A DNA stretch of 64,000 nucleotides from Macrobrachium rosenbergii (GCF_040412425.1 NC_089767.1:4338448-4402447), one strand, 5' to 3'. Counted from the stretch's first letter, positions 23,377 to 34,365 are shown. A program made the numbers and translations. Notes: a model not told the origin generated them from the letters alone.

Positions 23377-23464
23377 AATATTCATAAAAGGTTAGCAAGA
23401 GTGATTAAACTGGTGAAGAAATCCACAGTGGTGTAGATGTTCTTCAACACTGTGGATTTCTTCA

Positions 23465-23500
<36 letters not shown>

Positions 23501-23675
23501 TATTATTATTATTCACATGATAACGCTATTCAAGTGGAACAATTACTTGAAATTCAAGCTTCAGATGATTATTATTAATTATTATTATTATTATTATTAT
23601 TCAGATGATTAACGGTACTCATATGGAACTAGCCTACCAAAGAGGTCACTGACTTGAAATTCAAGCTTCAAAGAA

Positions 23676-23742
<67 letters not shown>

Positions 23743-23800
23743 AAGATCAACGCTATTCAATGACTTGAAATTCAAGCTTCCAAAGAATGAGGTGTTCATA
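23323..23800 (-). repeat. Tandem LINE-1 3' tails and (ATT)n tracts
   Basis: (ATT)n at 23323-23374, 23466-23513, 23570-23600 and 23677-23740. The last three are followed by tail pieces such as CTTGAAATTCAAGCTTC in minus orientation. A 16-bp perfect hairpin sits at 23415-23463 between the first two tracts. Confidence 0.8.
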
Positions 23801-24076
23801 CCTGACTTCCTATAGATCCTTGATGAGTCAGTGAACAACGCCCCCTCCTAGCCAGCACTCCATTAAAGGCAATTTCGACGGAACAGGGCCGTTCCCGAAA
23901 CTGAAAGTCGCGAAGCTCTCTATATTTAGAGTCAAAGGGTCTCTTGATTACAGATTCGGTAAGCGGTTGAAACTGCCATAAAAGGGGAAGTCTGATCGAA
24001 CCGGAGGCGTGTGAGCGAGAAATAAAATTGACCAAAACTAATGGTGCAAGGGAGATTTAGTTATACTCATCATATT
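23801..24076. other. Unique DNA, open on the minus strand, unrecognised
   Basis: Minus frame 23796-24035 is open for 79 codons (MVNFISRSHASGSIRLPLLW...). It partly overlaps the LINE tail and shows no domain I know. Confidence 0.25.
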
Positions 24077-24473
24077 AAGTAAAACAAGTAAAAAATGCGC
24101 CGAAGTGTCTTCGGCGCAATCGAGTTTTCTGTACAGCGTATAATGCTGTATGAAAATCTCAGCCACGGCCCATGAAACTCTCAACCGCGGCCCATGAAAC
24201 CTTCAGCGGCGGCCTAGTGGTGGTCTGAGTTGCCTGGCACCTATAGCGGTGCCAGACGCAGGATTATGGCTAACTTTAACCTTGAATAAAATCGAAACTA
24301 CTACGGCTAGAGGGCTGCAATTTGGTATGTTTGATGACTGGAGTATGGATGATCAACATACCAATTTGCAGCCCTCTAGCCTCAGTATGTTTCAAGATCT
24401 GAGGGCGGACAGAAAAAGCGCGAACAGGCAGACAACTAGCCATCTCAAGAGCTTTCTTTTAAAGAAAACTAAA
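24077..24473 (-). mobile_element. Foldback repeat family B, minus orientation
   Basis: Begins AACAAGTAAAAAATGCGCCG. CCACGGCCCATGAAAC and CCGCGGCCCATGAAAC are a small internal duplication at 24163-24200. Central arms are intact. Confidence 0.8.
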
Positions 24474-24627
24474 AGACATAAAATCTCTCAATTCCCCATT
24501 AGGCCAAATCAGCCGAGATATTTCGTACTTTTATTCTGCAATTCATAATTCAGATACATAACATTTCCGGCTCACGATTCACCCACGCCTATTCCTGGCC
24601 ACATTGCTGAAGACTTGAGACGCAGAC

Positions 24628-24656
24628 TGAAAAGAAAGAGTTGGAATGTTTGGATC

Positions 24657-24735
<79 letters not shown>

Positions 24736-24902
24736 AAACTCCTTAGTTTCACTAAGAAGTAACAGAAAACTGGATTGCAAGACAGCAGAAAGGAGTCGGG
24801 AAGAGAAAATAAAAAAAGTGCCGCAAACACCCTTTAGTAATGCCTACAGTACACCACGTGGGGTCCAATGACTGCACTAACCAACCCCACCCTTTACGGG
24901 GA
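24628..24902 (+). mobile_element. Repeat family A' copy containing a (GA)n tract
   Basis: AAGAGTTGGAATGTTTGGAT is followed by 73 bp of GA (24659-24731), then GGAGAAAACTCCTTAGTTTC, and an end with GCCGCAAACACCCTTTAGTA and AGTACACCACGTGGGGTCCA. The GA tract replaces the middle of the element, perhaps by expansion of its AGAGAG motif. Confidence 0.65.
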
Positions 24903-25120
24903 GGTATTTCCAATGACCACAACTGGTCGTCGTAATCAACGAATTTAGATCGGTATAAAGGTTCTAACAAAGTGATAAAAGCTTCTGCAAACAAAAATAT
25001 TGAAAAGTGAAAAAAAGCTCATACCTGCATAAAAATTTAATGTATTTTTACCAACAACAGTGCAGTAAAGGTTCTGAAAAGGTAGTTTAAACAACGACAC
25101 TGTAGGACATTAGGAAGCAC

Positions 25121-25121
<1 letters not shown>

Positions 25122-25198
<77 letters not shown>

Positions 25199-25390
25199 AG
25201 GGGCCACTGACTTGAAATTCTTTACGCTTCCAAAGAATGCTGGTTTCAACCTCCCACCGCAGCAGACCCCACACTGCAGCAGTAACTGATCATGATACAC
25301 AGCCAGTGATTATTTCATCGTCCTGGGGGAGGCGCGAACTCGCGACATCTGAGGGGCATGCCACGACACCAGCGACCATACCAGCGATTA
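25122..25390 (-). mobile_element. SINE-D copy with (ATT)n
   Basis: 76 bp of ATT joins directly to AAAGGGGCCACTGACTTGAA, so the outermost LINE-derived tail is missing. The tRNA-like head ends at ATGCCACGACACCAGCGACC and ACCAGCG. Confidence 0.8.
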
Positions 25391-25880
25391 CTGATCCGTG
25401 AAGAACGTGGAAGAAAGTTCGCTTCAAGTCAGGGCAGAATCCACTGTATCAGAGTTGGTAACTAACCAGATCATCACAGGAATCTAATGGGTTGGTTTTT
25501 ATTTACCAAAGGTTCAAGAGAATGTCCCCTAAGGTAACAAGGATTTTGTCTGCTCAGAGAAGTGCCAGTTTATTAAAACATCGCAGTGGCCCATTTTCAA
25601 TGGACTTGAAGCCTGAAAATGTCAGACAAGTCACGAGAGAAAATAAAAACGTAAGAATGATTCCGGCCATCCTAACTTAACTGATTTATCAGGAAACCAA
25701 AAGCTTGTGGATAGAAGATAAAAGGAACGCCATTGCTCTCTTTTCTGGAACGATATAAACAACTCTAGTTTATTCATAAAACAATATAAGCAAAGGAGAC
25801 GAAGGTGTGGATCCTTAGTGAAAAGAGTAGCAAAGGGAATTACAGTTTTGTTCACCGTTTCTTAGTATTCCAACTAGAAC
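25391..25880. other. No gene seen
   Basis: Unique-looking; two short opposite-strand open frames (25492-25680 plus, 25631-25855 minus) without recognisable domains. Confidence 0.45.
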
Positions 25881-26055
25881 TTCACTCCATTGAAAATAGA
25901 GTCCTCCAGGGCCTCTGTAGGCTCATAGGGCAGGCGCTGATCTCCTGTTTCTTAGGCCGACAGCCAGTGGGCGACAGGTACCAATCCCTATGACACGTGG
26001 CCAGTGTGTCGCTAGGCCCACTTTTTAACTCCCCAGCCCGGGGGCTGGTACCCAC
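25881..26055 (+). repeat. Unclassified dispersed repeat V
   Basis: CTCTGTAGGCTCATAGGGCA then GGCGCTGATC, followed by a GC-rich part with CCCCAGCCCGGGGGCTGGTA (a strong hairpin at 26031-26049). The first 40 bp recur in reverse complement at 54224-54275. Confidence 0.5.
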
Positions 26056-26867
26056 TTTCCTATTGAACCTCTCGAGTTTTTTTCGGACCGCTAGGTTGGC
26101 TGAATTAAGAACGTTTGGGCATCAAGAATAATGTTGAGGTTAAGGACAACGGGAAACAAGGCAAGTATTTATTTATAAAATAATCATTGTATGAAACCAT
26201 TCTCTCCTAGTTTTATGGAAGAGAATGTTAAGAATACTCACGTACAGAAATAATGGACTTCAATACGATATACGACGGTTGAAAAAAAAACACAAAAACA
26301 CATATTCACAGAATCAAACACCTCTGCATCAAACTCGGCCTATTATCAGGACGAAAATAAGCTCTGCAAAAAACACACCTCTTAACTTATAATCTGAGGG
26401 ATAATATTTCGTCAAAAAAGAATATTGCACCTCCTGGACAAGAGCACATGCGCTACTCATCTGCCCTCGTCAGCCATTTGATGATCATAAATCCGAAGGT
26501 CAAGGTCACTTAATTCCGCGACAGTGAATCATGGCTTCCTAATGGTGCCCTTGCAGTCCAATATAGGGGTTTCAAGGAACCCATTTTGGTCACTGAAGGT
26601 CAGTTTCTATGAATCCCTGCCAAGGTCAAAGACGGGATCAAACCAATCGAGATGTGATGCACCTGGTGACTTCTCACATCGAAAAATGACGTCAGTGGTA
26701 ATCTGTCACATTACGAAGTATCAACATGTCCTTCTTTCAAATGAGGACGTCATATTATCTATGCTTACATTCACACAAACATCGGTACATTTCTCAAATA
26801 CAGTGTAAAAAATTACTCCTATCTATACATATATCCAGACAAATACGTTTATGTGCGTATGAACGCA
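26056..26867. other. Unique DNA with clustered transcription-factor motifs
   Basis: No coding signal. The 26.46-26.76 kb part is low in repeats and holds the AGGTCA/CRE cluster listed separately. A 94-codon plus frame at 26524-26808 has no recognisable domain. Confidence 0.4.
26497..26694. promoter_or_regulatory. Cluster of AGGTCA half-sites plus a CRE
   Basis: AGGTCA occurs at 26497-26502 and directly again at 26503-26508 (so TCAAGGTCA at 26500-26508), at 26597-26602, and as CCAAGGTCA at 26620-26628. TGACGTCA is at 26687-26694. YCAAGGTCA is the monomer site of FTZ-F1/SF-1 and ERR nuclear receptors. All four half-sites are on the plus strand. Function is inferred only from motif density. Confidence 0.3.
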
Positions 26868-27272
26868 TTTTTAGTTTTCTGTAGAAGAAAACTATTGCGC
26901 CGGTTTTGTCTGTCCGTCCGCACTTTTTCTGTCCGCCCTGATCTTAAAAACTGCTGAGGCTAGAGGGCTGCAAATTGGTATGTTGATCATCCACCCTGCA
27001 GTCATCAAACATACCAAATTGCAGCCCGCTGGCCTCAGTAATATTTATTTTATTTAAAGGTTAAAGTTAGCCATGATCGGGCTTCTGGCAACGCAACAGC
27101 ACAGGCCACCACGGCCTGCTGAGAGTTTCACGGGCCGCGGCTCATACAGCATTATACCGAGACCACCAAAAGACTGAATTTATTTTCGGTAGCCTTGATT
27201 GTACGCTGTAGCGGCTGTACAGAAAACTCGACTGCGCCGAAGAAACTCGGGGCATTTTTTACTTGTTAATAT
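26868..27272 (+). mobile_element. Foldback repeat family B, plus orientation
   Basis: Full length. The 3' hairpin has lost one arm (GCGCCGAAGAAACTCGGGGC). Ends TTTTTTACTTGTT. Confidence 0.8.
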
Positions 27273-27437
27273 TCTCAATGACCTGCCTTCTATGCATTTC
27301 CTCACAAGTTTTGGACATACTGTCATTACAAGCCTTGAATCTAGATGTCAAATAAGTGTTGATAACTCACGCACGGTACTTAGCTTATGGTAAAAAGAAA
27401 ACTCTTAACCCACTAAAGCTTATATACATATACATCT

Positions 27438-27822
27438 TTCGAATTCTGCTACATTTTTTCCGAATTCAACTACATTTTTTCTGAATTCAACTACATTTTT
27501 TCTCAATTCAACTACATTTTTTCTCAATTCAACTACATTTTTTCTCAGTTCAACTACATTTTTTCTCAATTCAACTACATTTTTTCCGAATTCAACTACA
27601 TTTTTCTCAATTCAACTACATTTTTTCTCAGTTCAACTACATTTTTTCTCAATTCAACTACATTTTTCTCAATTCAACTACATTTTTTCTCAGTTCAACT
27701 ACATTTTTTCTCAATTCAACTAAATTTTTTCTCAGTTCAACTACATTTTTTCTCAATTCAACTACATTTTTTCCGAATTCAACTACATTTTTTCTCAATT
27801 CAACTACATTTTTTCTGTAACT
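27438..27822 (+). repeat. Minisatellite, 21-bp unit, about 18 copies
   Basis: Unit AATTCAACTACATTTTTTCT plus C. Three variants alternate: CTCAATTC, CTCAGTTC and CCGAATTC. The order of variants suggests duplication of blocks of several units. Confidence 0.95.
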
Positions 27823-27919
27823 GGGACAGACTCATTCAATGGTGAGGACGAGTCCATTTCAGATCTAGCACAATAGATCTGATTCTGAGAGATAAAATGT
27901 GTTCATACGAAACTGAAGC

Positions 27920-28272
27920 TGTCAAGCCAAGCACTGGGGTACTTTCGGCCATTCAGCGCTGAGGACAGTGAAAAGCAAGTTCTAGAGAGTATAGGATAGC
28001 CTCTAGAGCCTAGACCTTGGTGAAAAGAGGGAGTTGGAGTGGTTGGACAGCAAGCTACAGAGAGCTGGAAGCAACCGCCAGAGCTGCAATAAGAAGAAAT
28101 TATTAGAGAAGCTGAACAGCAAGACTGAAGAAAGGAAGAGAGGATAGCGGTCAGTTAAAGGGCTAAGGAGCTGGTGCTGCTAGGGGCCGATGGGACGATG
28201 CAAACATTCTTCAGTATTGCTTGCAGTGCACCATTTGAGGTGCACTGACGGCATTTCCCTACAGGAGAAACG
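27920..28272 (+). mobile_element. Repeat family A' copy
   Basis: AAGCCAAGCACTGGGGTACT, GAGTTGGAGTGGTTGGACAG, GCTGCTAGGGGCCGATGGGA, and an end at GAGGTGCACTGACGGCATTT. Confidence 0.7.
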
Positions 28273-28282
28273 AGTTCATAAG

Positions 28283-28384
<102 letters not shown>

Positions 28385-28401
28385 TTCTCATATCCATACT
28401 G

Positions 28402-28614
28402 GTCTGCTGGTATAGTGGTTAGTGTCAAGGCATGCCACTCAGATGTCGCAAGTTAGCGTCTCCCCCAGGGTGATGAAAAATCACTGGCTCTGTGTCGTGA
28501 TCAGTTACTGCTGCAGTGTGGGGTCTGTTGCGGTGGGAGGTTGAAACCAGCATTCTTCGGAAGCTTGAATTTCAAGTCAATAGCCCCTTTGGTGTGCTTG
28601 TTCCATATAAATAA

Positions 28615-28675
<61 letters not shown>
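28402..28675 (+). mobile_element. SINE-D, best-preserved copy, with (AAT)n tail
   Basis: GTCTGCTGGTATAGTGGTTA contains the A box TGGTATAGTGG, an exact match to the pol III consensus. The B box is degraded (AAGTTAGCGTCTC). The body runs to GCGGTGGGAGGTTGAAACCA. The LINE-like tail follows from GGAAGCTTGAATTTCAAGTC to TGTTCCATATAAAT, then about 72 bp of AAT. Confidence 0.85.
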
Positions 28676-28689
28676 CATACATTCACACT

Positions 28690-29599
28690 CAAACAATTGA
28701 ATCATGGATGAAACACCTGTGCCAAAAACTTTCACAATACCAGCCGACCCATACACCTACTCAGGAGGCTCGTCAGCAGTCCACTCACACCAAACCACCT
28801 GCTTACACACACTGGGCCACTCACCTCTCTCTTGACACACACAAACATTGTCATCTGTCTTACTTCCTCAATCAAATCCTGTCATACACCTTCCCTTGAA
28901 TACCAAGCAAAGTTATTCCCCTATAATTCTCTGTCTCTTCTATAGCTCATTAATCTTTCTCTTTGCCCTTACTCCCTTGTGGAATAGCTTCATATTCTCT
29001 TTCATCCACTTCTCATCCGTCCAACCCTTTTCCGTTACATGTCTTCCTTTTCTCTTTCGCCTTCTTGACCACCTTGTGCATCCTCCTGTTCCCTGGCACA
29101 TAATTCTCCCTTCTGTCTCGTAAATGCCCGCCAGATAATCTCCTTTTTCTTTCACCACATATCTGATTTTCTTACCTCATCGCACACTGCTTTAATGTCT
29201 CTATCTTCTTAAGGGAACAAACCCCACCCATCTGACTCCATAATCCTGTCCTGGAATTTCGCACATACTTCATATTCTTCATCAACTTTCATTCAATTTC
29301 TTCCTCCTTATCAAGCTCACTTGAACTGAATGCCCTTGCAGCTACAGTTTCACCCTTTTCTCTCCCACCTGAACCTTCATGTATCTTATCTTTTGCTTCA
29401 ACCATATAATTATCAGCTATACCTCCAGCCTCTCTTCTCACCATTAGATCCATTAATTTGCTCTTCCATCTACTCTGAATGGATATGAAATCTGAAATAT
29501 ACATTTCTTCACTAAAGCTTCTTTCCCAAGTGTACTTACACACTGTTCTTTGGAACTAAGTATTTCCAACAAATCAAGCCATTTCCAAACACATATATA
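28690..29599 (-). mobile_element. LINE-2, downstream part: endonuclease end, linker and start of RT
   Basis: On the minus strand, frame 29543-29289 reads KYTWERSFSEEMYISDFISI and later GIADNYMVEAKDKI. This matches the C-terminal APE endonuclease pattern (H/KYTW...ER..IDY...SDHYLV.AK.K), with the catalytic SDH replaced by ADN. Further on are SSELDKEE, a basic KVVKKAKEKRK stretch, and the RT entry motif NYRGITLLGIQGKVYDRI near 28880-28940 in a frame broken by stops. The central RT (YMDLEKAYDR, YADD) is not found, so the 3' part is lost before 28690, where a SINE-D tail abuts. Confidence 0.7.
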
Positions 29600-29885
29600 A
29601 AAGTAAGTATACCTTACTTTAACCAGACCACTGAGCTGATTAGCAGCTCTCCTAGGGCTGGCCCGAAGGATTAGACTTATTTTACGTGGCTAAGAACCAA
29701 CTGGTTACCTAGCAACGGGACCTACAGCTTATTGTGGAATCCGAACCACATTATAGCGAGAAATTAATTTCTATCACCAGAAATAAATTCCTGTAATTCT
29801 TCACTGGTCGGCCGGAGAATCGAGCGCAGGCCCAGCAAAGTGCTAGCCGGGAACGATATTGACCCTTCCAACGAGGAACTTTAAA
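29600..29885 (-). mobile_element. SINE-E inserted in LINE-2
   Basis: Minus orientation. Its 3' end is at AAGTAAGTATACCTTACTTT on the plus strand, and its tRNA-like head is at 29800-29885 with the B box degraded to TGCGCTCGATTCTCC. LINE-2 coding sequence continues on both sides, so the SINE came later. Confidence 0.8.
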
Positions 29886-30372
29886 CCCTTCATTCTCATT
29901 AACTCCAAAAACTCCATCTCTTTCTCTGTCACCTGGTCTTGCATTTAAACCACCTAGCCCGACCATTCTTTCATGTTGTCCAGCCTATCGTGACACAGAT
30001 TCAGACTCTCACAGAAACAGTCTCATTCATTTTCATTCTTTTCCAATCCTGGTCCCATACACAGTCGACACGACAACTTTTCCTGTCACTGTGATGTCTC
30101 ACTAATACATTTCTTGAACTAACCGTTCGTGCAATTTCACTGACCCCTCAGCCTCTAGTACCACAAGCCCTGCACCTTTCTTAGCTGAACATATTCCAGT
30201 TAACCTGGACACCACCCTTCCCATTGCTGCACACACTGCCCTTTCACCTTCGTCTCAACTCACACCCAAGACATCCAGTTGCCTCCTCTTAAACAAGTTA
30301 GCTACCGCGCATTTCCTCTCATCTGCACCACATCCATTAACATTCTAAACCTCCCTGCGCATTAATTATGCA
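29886..30372 (-). mobile_element. LINE-2, upstream part: N-terminal endonuclease
   Basis: Minus-strand pieces in several frames recall an APE-type endonuclease. RRQLDVLGV lies near 30290 (start of the active-site strand), then GKVVVSTVYGPG near 30070-30100 (the xVYxP strand). LVGLGGLNARPGDRERDGVF follows near 29905-29966 (the GDFNAxxGD catalytic strand, with D-F replaced) and then NENEGF just before the SINE. Frameshifts and stops separate them. Confidence 0.65.
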
Positions 30373-30469
30373 AATTTCTGCTTATAAATGAAAGTTAGTA
30401 GGCTGACAACCAAATAACCGCGGCCATTTGGCACTGTGGAATATAAGAGTGTCCAAGTGTTAGTCTACA

Positions 30470-31205
30470 GACATCTATATAAACATACTCATGTTTAAAC
30501 ATTTGGACAAAGAAATACATATATTCATACTTAAGTATTTAGAAAAAAGGAACACACATATATTAATACTTAAACATTCAGAAAAAGAAATAAATATACT
30601 CATTACTTAAGTATTTAGAAAAAAAACATATTCATATTTGAGCATTTAGAAAAAATGCATATGTTCATATTAAAAAATTTAGAAAAAGAAATACATATAT
30701 ATATTCATATTTAAACAATTAGAAAAAAACATATTCATATTTAGGCATACAGAAAAAATTACATACATTCATAGTTAAGCATTTAGAAAAAAATGTATAT
30801 GTTCATATTCAAACATTTAGAAAAAGAAATACATATATTCATATTTACGCACTTCGAAAAAATGCATATGTTCATATTCAAATATTTAGAAAATGAAATA
30901 CATATATTCGTATTTGAGCATTTCGAAAAAAATACATATATTCATATTTAAGCATTTAGAAAAAAATACATATATTCATATTCAAACATTTAGAAAAAGA
31001 AATACATATTCATATTCAAACATTTAGAAAATGAAATACATATATTCATATTTAAGAATTTAGAAAAAAAACATTCATATTCAAACATTTAGAAAAAAAT
31101 ACATATTTCATATTTAAGCATTTAGAAAAAAAAATGCATATGTTCATATTCAAACATTTAGAGAAATACATAATTTCAAACTTAAACATTTACAAAAACA
31201 AATAA
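30470..31205 (+). repeat. Minisatellite, unit about 33-36 bp, about 20 copies
   Basis: Units of the form TACATATATTCATATTTAAG plus CATTTAGAAAAAAA. Two alternating variants (TTTAAGCATTTAG and TTCAAACATTTAG) give a longer dimeric period of about 68 bp. Units at the left end are more diverged. Confidence 0.9.
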
Positions 31206-31278
31206 GCAAAAAGCTCAAACTGTCACTTCATATGATGCGAAACCTGACTGTCACTTATCCCCATTACGCGGCCATGTA

Positions 31279-31309
<31 letters not shown>

Positions 31310-31336
31310 AAGAAGAAGAAGAAGAAGAAGAAGAAG
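31279..31336 (+). repeat. (AAG)n microsatellite
   Basis: About 19 AAG units. The poly-lysine frame is an artefact. Confidence 0.95.
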
Positions 31337-31459
31337 CTTTTAAGAATGAAAGTATATAACTGCCTCCGTGACTGGCTTCAAAACGAGATGACTTTAATTA
31401 AGCCTTCTCAGAAACTTCCGTTGAACCACCTCGTGATAAAAATAAAAGGCGTAAAACAC

Positions 31460-31955
31460 TGAAATTAGATCTATCTTTCGGTGGTCTCGTTATAATCTTG
31501 TATGAACCGCGGCCCACGAAACTTTAACCACAGCCCAGATGCACGATTATGCATATAACCTTAAATAAAAACTACTTAGGCTAGAGGGCTGCAATTTGGT
31601 AGGTTTGATGATTGGAGGGTGGATGATCAACATACCAATTTGCAGCCCTCTAGCCTCAGTTCTTTTTAAGATCTGAGTGCGGACAGAAAAAAGTGGCGGA
31701 CGGACAAAGAAATCCACGAAACTTTAACCAGTTTTGCACGATTATGAATATAACCTTAAATAAAAACTACTGAGGCTAGAGGGGCTGCAATTTGGTATGT
31801 TTGATGACTGGAGGTTGGATGATAAACATACCAATTTGTCCCTCTAGCCTCAGTTCTTTTTAAGATCTGAGGGCGGACAGAAAAAATGCGGACAGTGGAA
31901 AATGCGGACGGGCAGACAAAGCCGGCACAACAGTTTTCTTTTAGAGAAAACTAAA
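31460..31955 (-). mobile_element. Foldback repeat family B with duplicated centre
   Basis: The segment from CACGAAACTTTAACCA through the central inverted repeat to AAGATCTGAG occurs twice (about 31517-31690 and 31713-31880). The second centre has lost part of one arm (CAATTTGTCCCTCTAGCC). The 5' terminus ends TTTTAGAGAAAACTAAA. Confidence 0.8.
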
Positions 31956-32091
31956 CATTCTTCCTTTAGGTAAATACATTTCCTTTTTACCTTTCTTAAT
32001 CGAATTCGTCCCACATTGTCATGTTTCCCTAAAGATATCCTGAAGATGGTTTATTTCGCTGTACTGAAAGTATTATCGTCCCTACCTAAAC

Positions 32092-32149
32092 CATTCTCTC
32101 TCTCTCCCTCTCTCTCTCAATCTTTCTCTCTCTCTCTCTGTCTCTCCCT

Positions 32150-32224
<75 letters not shown>

Positions 32225-32289
32225 CTTTCCCTCAATCTCACTTTCTCTCTCTCTCTCTCTCTCAATCTTTGTCTCTGTCTCTCCCTGAA

Positions 32290-32330
<41 letters not shown>

Positions 32331-32426
32331 CTCTCCCTCAATCTCACTCTCTCTCTCTCTCTCAATCTTTCTCTGTCTCTCCCTCGATCTCTCTCTCTCT
32401 CTCTCTCAATTTTTCTCTGTCTGCCA

Positions 32427-32487
<61 letters not shown>

Positions 32488-32490
32488 CCT
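32092..32490. repeat. CT-rich tract with periodic CCCTCAATCT interruptions
   Basis: CT blocks separated by TCCCTCAATCT or TCTCAATCTTT about every 40-110 bp; another composite CT array, more irregular. Confidence 0.9.
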
Positions 32491-32847
32491 CAATCTCTCC
32501 GATTTTCCCTCAATTTCTCTTTCCCGATCTCAAATCTCCCCGTGTGTACAGTGTGAGCCATTTGTGTTTGAGGGGAAAACTCTTGTGCCCGGAGCACGTG
32601 ACCCAAGCATCCAGTCTTCAATTAAGAAACAACTCGGCCAATGTTCTCCGAATTATTACATTCCGTGTGAGATCCTGACACTAAGAACAAGCCTCTGACT
32701 TTGAAATTCATATTCGATTATTATTCCGATTTTCCGAGACGGGAACTTCCACGATGACGTCAAATTTCATCTGAACAGCTTGTGCCATTTGGTTTGAATT
32801 TCTGAAAACCTTAAAGGGGAAGGTTCAATTTACGGATTTTTATTATT

Positions 32848-32849
<2 letters not shown>
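32491..32849. other. Unique DNA with NF-kappaB- and CRE-like sites
   Basis: No open frame of note. It contains a typical-looking low-repeat stretch at 32540-32830, in which the composite site below lies. Confidence 0.4.
32741..32762. promoter_or_regulatory. Composite NF-kappaB-like site and CRE
   Basis: GGGAACTTCC (32741-32750) fits the GGGRNNYYCC Rel/NF-kappaB consensus. A perfect CRE TGACGTCA follows four bases later (32755-32762). In arthropods Rel factors (Dorsal, Dif, Relish) bind such sites in immune genes. No gene is visible to link it to. Confidence 0.3.
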
Positions 32850-32936
<87 letters not shown>

Positions 32937-32979
32937 AGGATGAACCCTATTCATATAAAAACAAGCCCACTGACTTGAA

Positions 32980-33041
<62 letters not shown>

Positions 33042-33200
33042 TATTATTCAGAAGATGAACCCTATGCATATGGAACAAGCCCTCCAGAGGGTTCACCGAC
33101 TTGAAATTCAAGAATTAAAAGAACAAGGTGCTCACTGGGCAGTAAGAGAAGGCAAAGGGAAATCCAGAAAGAGATCTCACTTATTAAAAAGAAAAAAAAT
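32850..33200 (-). mobile_element. Two LINE-1 3' tails with (ATT)n, minus orientation
   Basis: (ATT)n at 32850-32933 leads into GATGAACCCTATTCATATAA. After a shortened tail comes (ATT)n at 32985-33048 and a longer tail with CAGAAAGAGATCTCACTTAT. Confidence 0.8.
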
Positions 33201-33407
33201 AAATTAATAAATCAATAACCACATAAAAACGTAGCTCTTTACGAACAGCTCATTTTGAATGGGGGTATTTCTGCCGAGCTGAAAAATATATCACACAGGG
33301 AAATGATCTTTAGAGAAGCGAAGAAAGCGAGTACGGATTACGCCCGGCGCTTCAGTTACTTTAAATACAACAGATTAATCAACTGACTTCTGTCGTTCAC
33401 TATACCG

Positions 33408-33685
33408 ATACATTCGTTGGGCGAGTCGGTTGAGCTTCAGACTGTCACTCGATGGACCGGAGTTCAATTCCCCCGACCAGCTGATGAAGAGTTAGAGGAA
33501 TTTATTTCTGGTGATAGAAATTAATTTCTCGCTATAATGTGGTTCGGATTCCACAATAAGCTGTAGGTCCCGTTGCTAAGTAACCAATTGGTTCTTAGCC
33601 ACGTCAAATAAGTCTAATCCTTCGGGCCAGCCCTAGGAGAGCTGCTAATCAGCTCAGTGGTCTGGTAAAACTAAGCTATGCTTAC
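33408..33685 (+). mobile_element. SINE-E, most complete copy
   Basis: tRNA-like head GTTGGGCGAGTCGGTTGAGC (A box) and GGAGTTCAATTCCCCCGACC (B box). The body has GGAATTTATTTCTGGTGATA and TATAATGTGGTTCGGATTCC. It ends GGTCTGGTAAAACTAAGC. About 60 bp separate the boxes, close to a tRNA gene. Confidence 0.85.
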
Positions 33686-34032
33686 TTATATCTACATTCC
33701 GTAATGGGGCTCAGTCCAAGAGCGGTTCTTCAGGCGTTACCGTGAAATTTTCATCACATGCCCGTCGCTGCTCGATGTCCCCCTACGGATGAAAAACACA
33801 ATCACACACACACACACACACAGAACGAAAAGAGTGCAACAGATCGGACGGGCGGAGAAATAAGCACAGGCGTCGTAGGGCCACAGGAAGCGAGGCATAC
33901 GCACATCGGGGGCCCAAATGACGTGTTGGCCGATACCAGGAAAACTGACAATTAATAGATCGGTCTTCCTCCGCCATCGCACCAGCCACTATAGGAGCCC
34001 CTTCTCTCGTCATCTGCTTCCTACTCCCGCTA

Positions 34033-34035
<3 letters not shown>
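33686..34035. other. Unique DNA, CpG-containing, with a short (CA)n
   Basis: CA run at 33802-33822. Overlapping open frames on both strands continue into the CT array; none is recognised. Confidence 0.4.
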
Positions 34036-34100
<65 letters not shown>

Positions 34101-34142
34101 TCTCTTACTCATGAGAAACGTATGGCAGTAGTCCCTCTGACT

Positions 34143-34215
<73 letters not shown>

Positions 34216-34268
34216 CTCTCTACTCATTTGCTTACTCATGGGCACCATATCGCAGTAGTCCCTCTGAC

Positions 34269-34305
<37 letters not shown>

Positions 34306-34365
34306 ATACACACTTCTCTTTCTCGTGAGAACCGTATCGCAGTCGTCCCTCTGATTGGTCAAGCT
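34036..34365. repeat. Composite (CT)n array with a GCAGTAGTCCCTCTGACTG linker
   Basis: CT blocks at 34037-34100, 34143-34212 and 34274-34300. The linker CGTATGGCAGTAGTCCCTCT (34118) recurs as CATATCGCAGTAGTCCCTCT (34246) and CGTATCGCAGTCGTCCCTCT (34331). Confidence 0.9.

Noticed and set aside
33408..33490. Functional tRNA genes at SINE heads (also 1437-1537, 28402-28470, 55735-55865)
   Set aside because: A and B boxes are recognisable, but the acceptor and anticodon stems do not close, and each is attached to a SINE body or tail.
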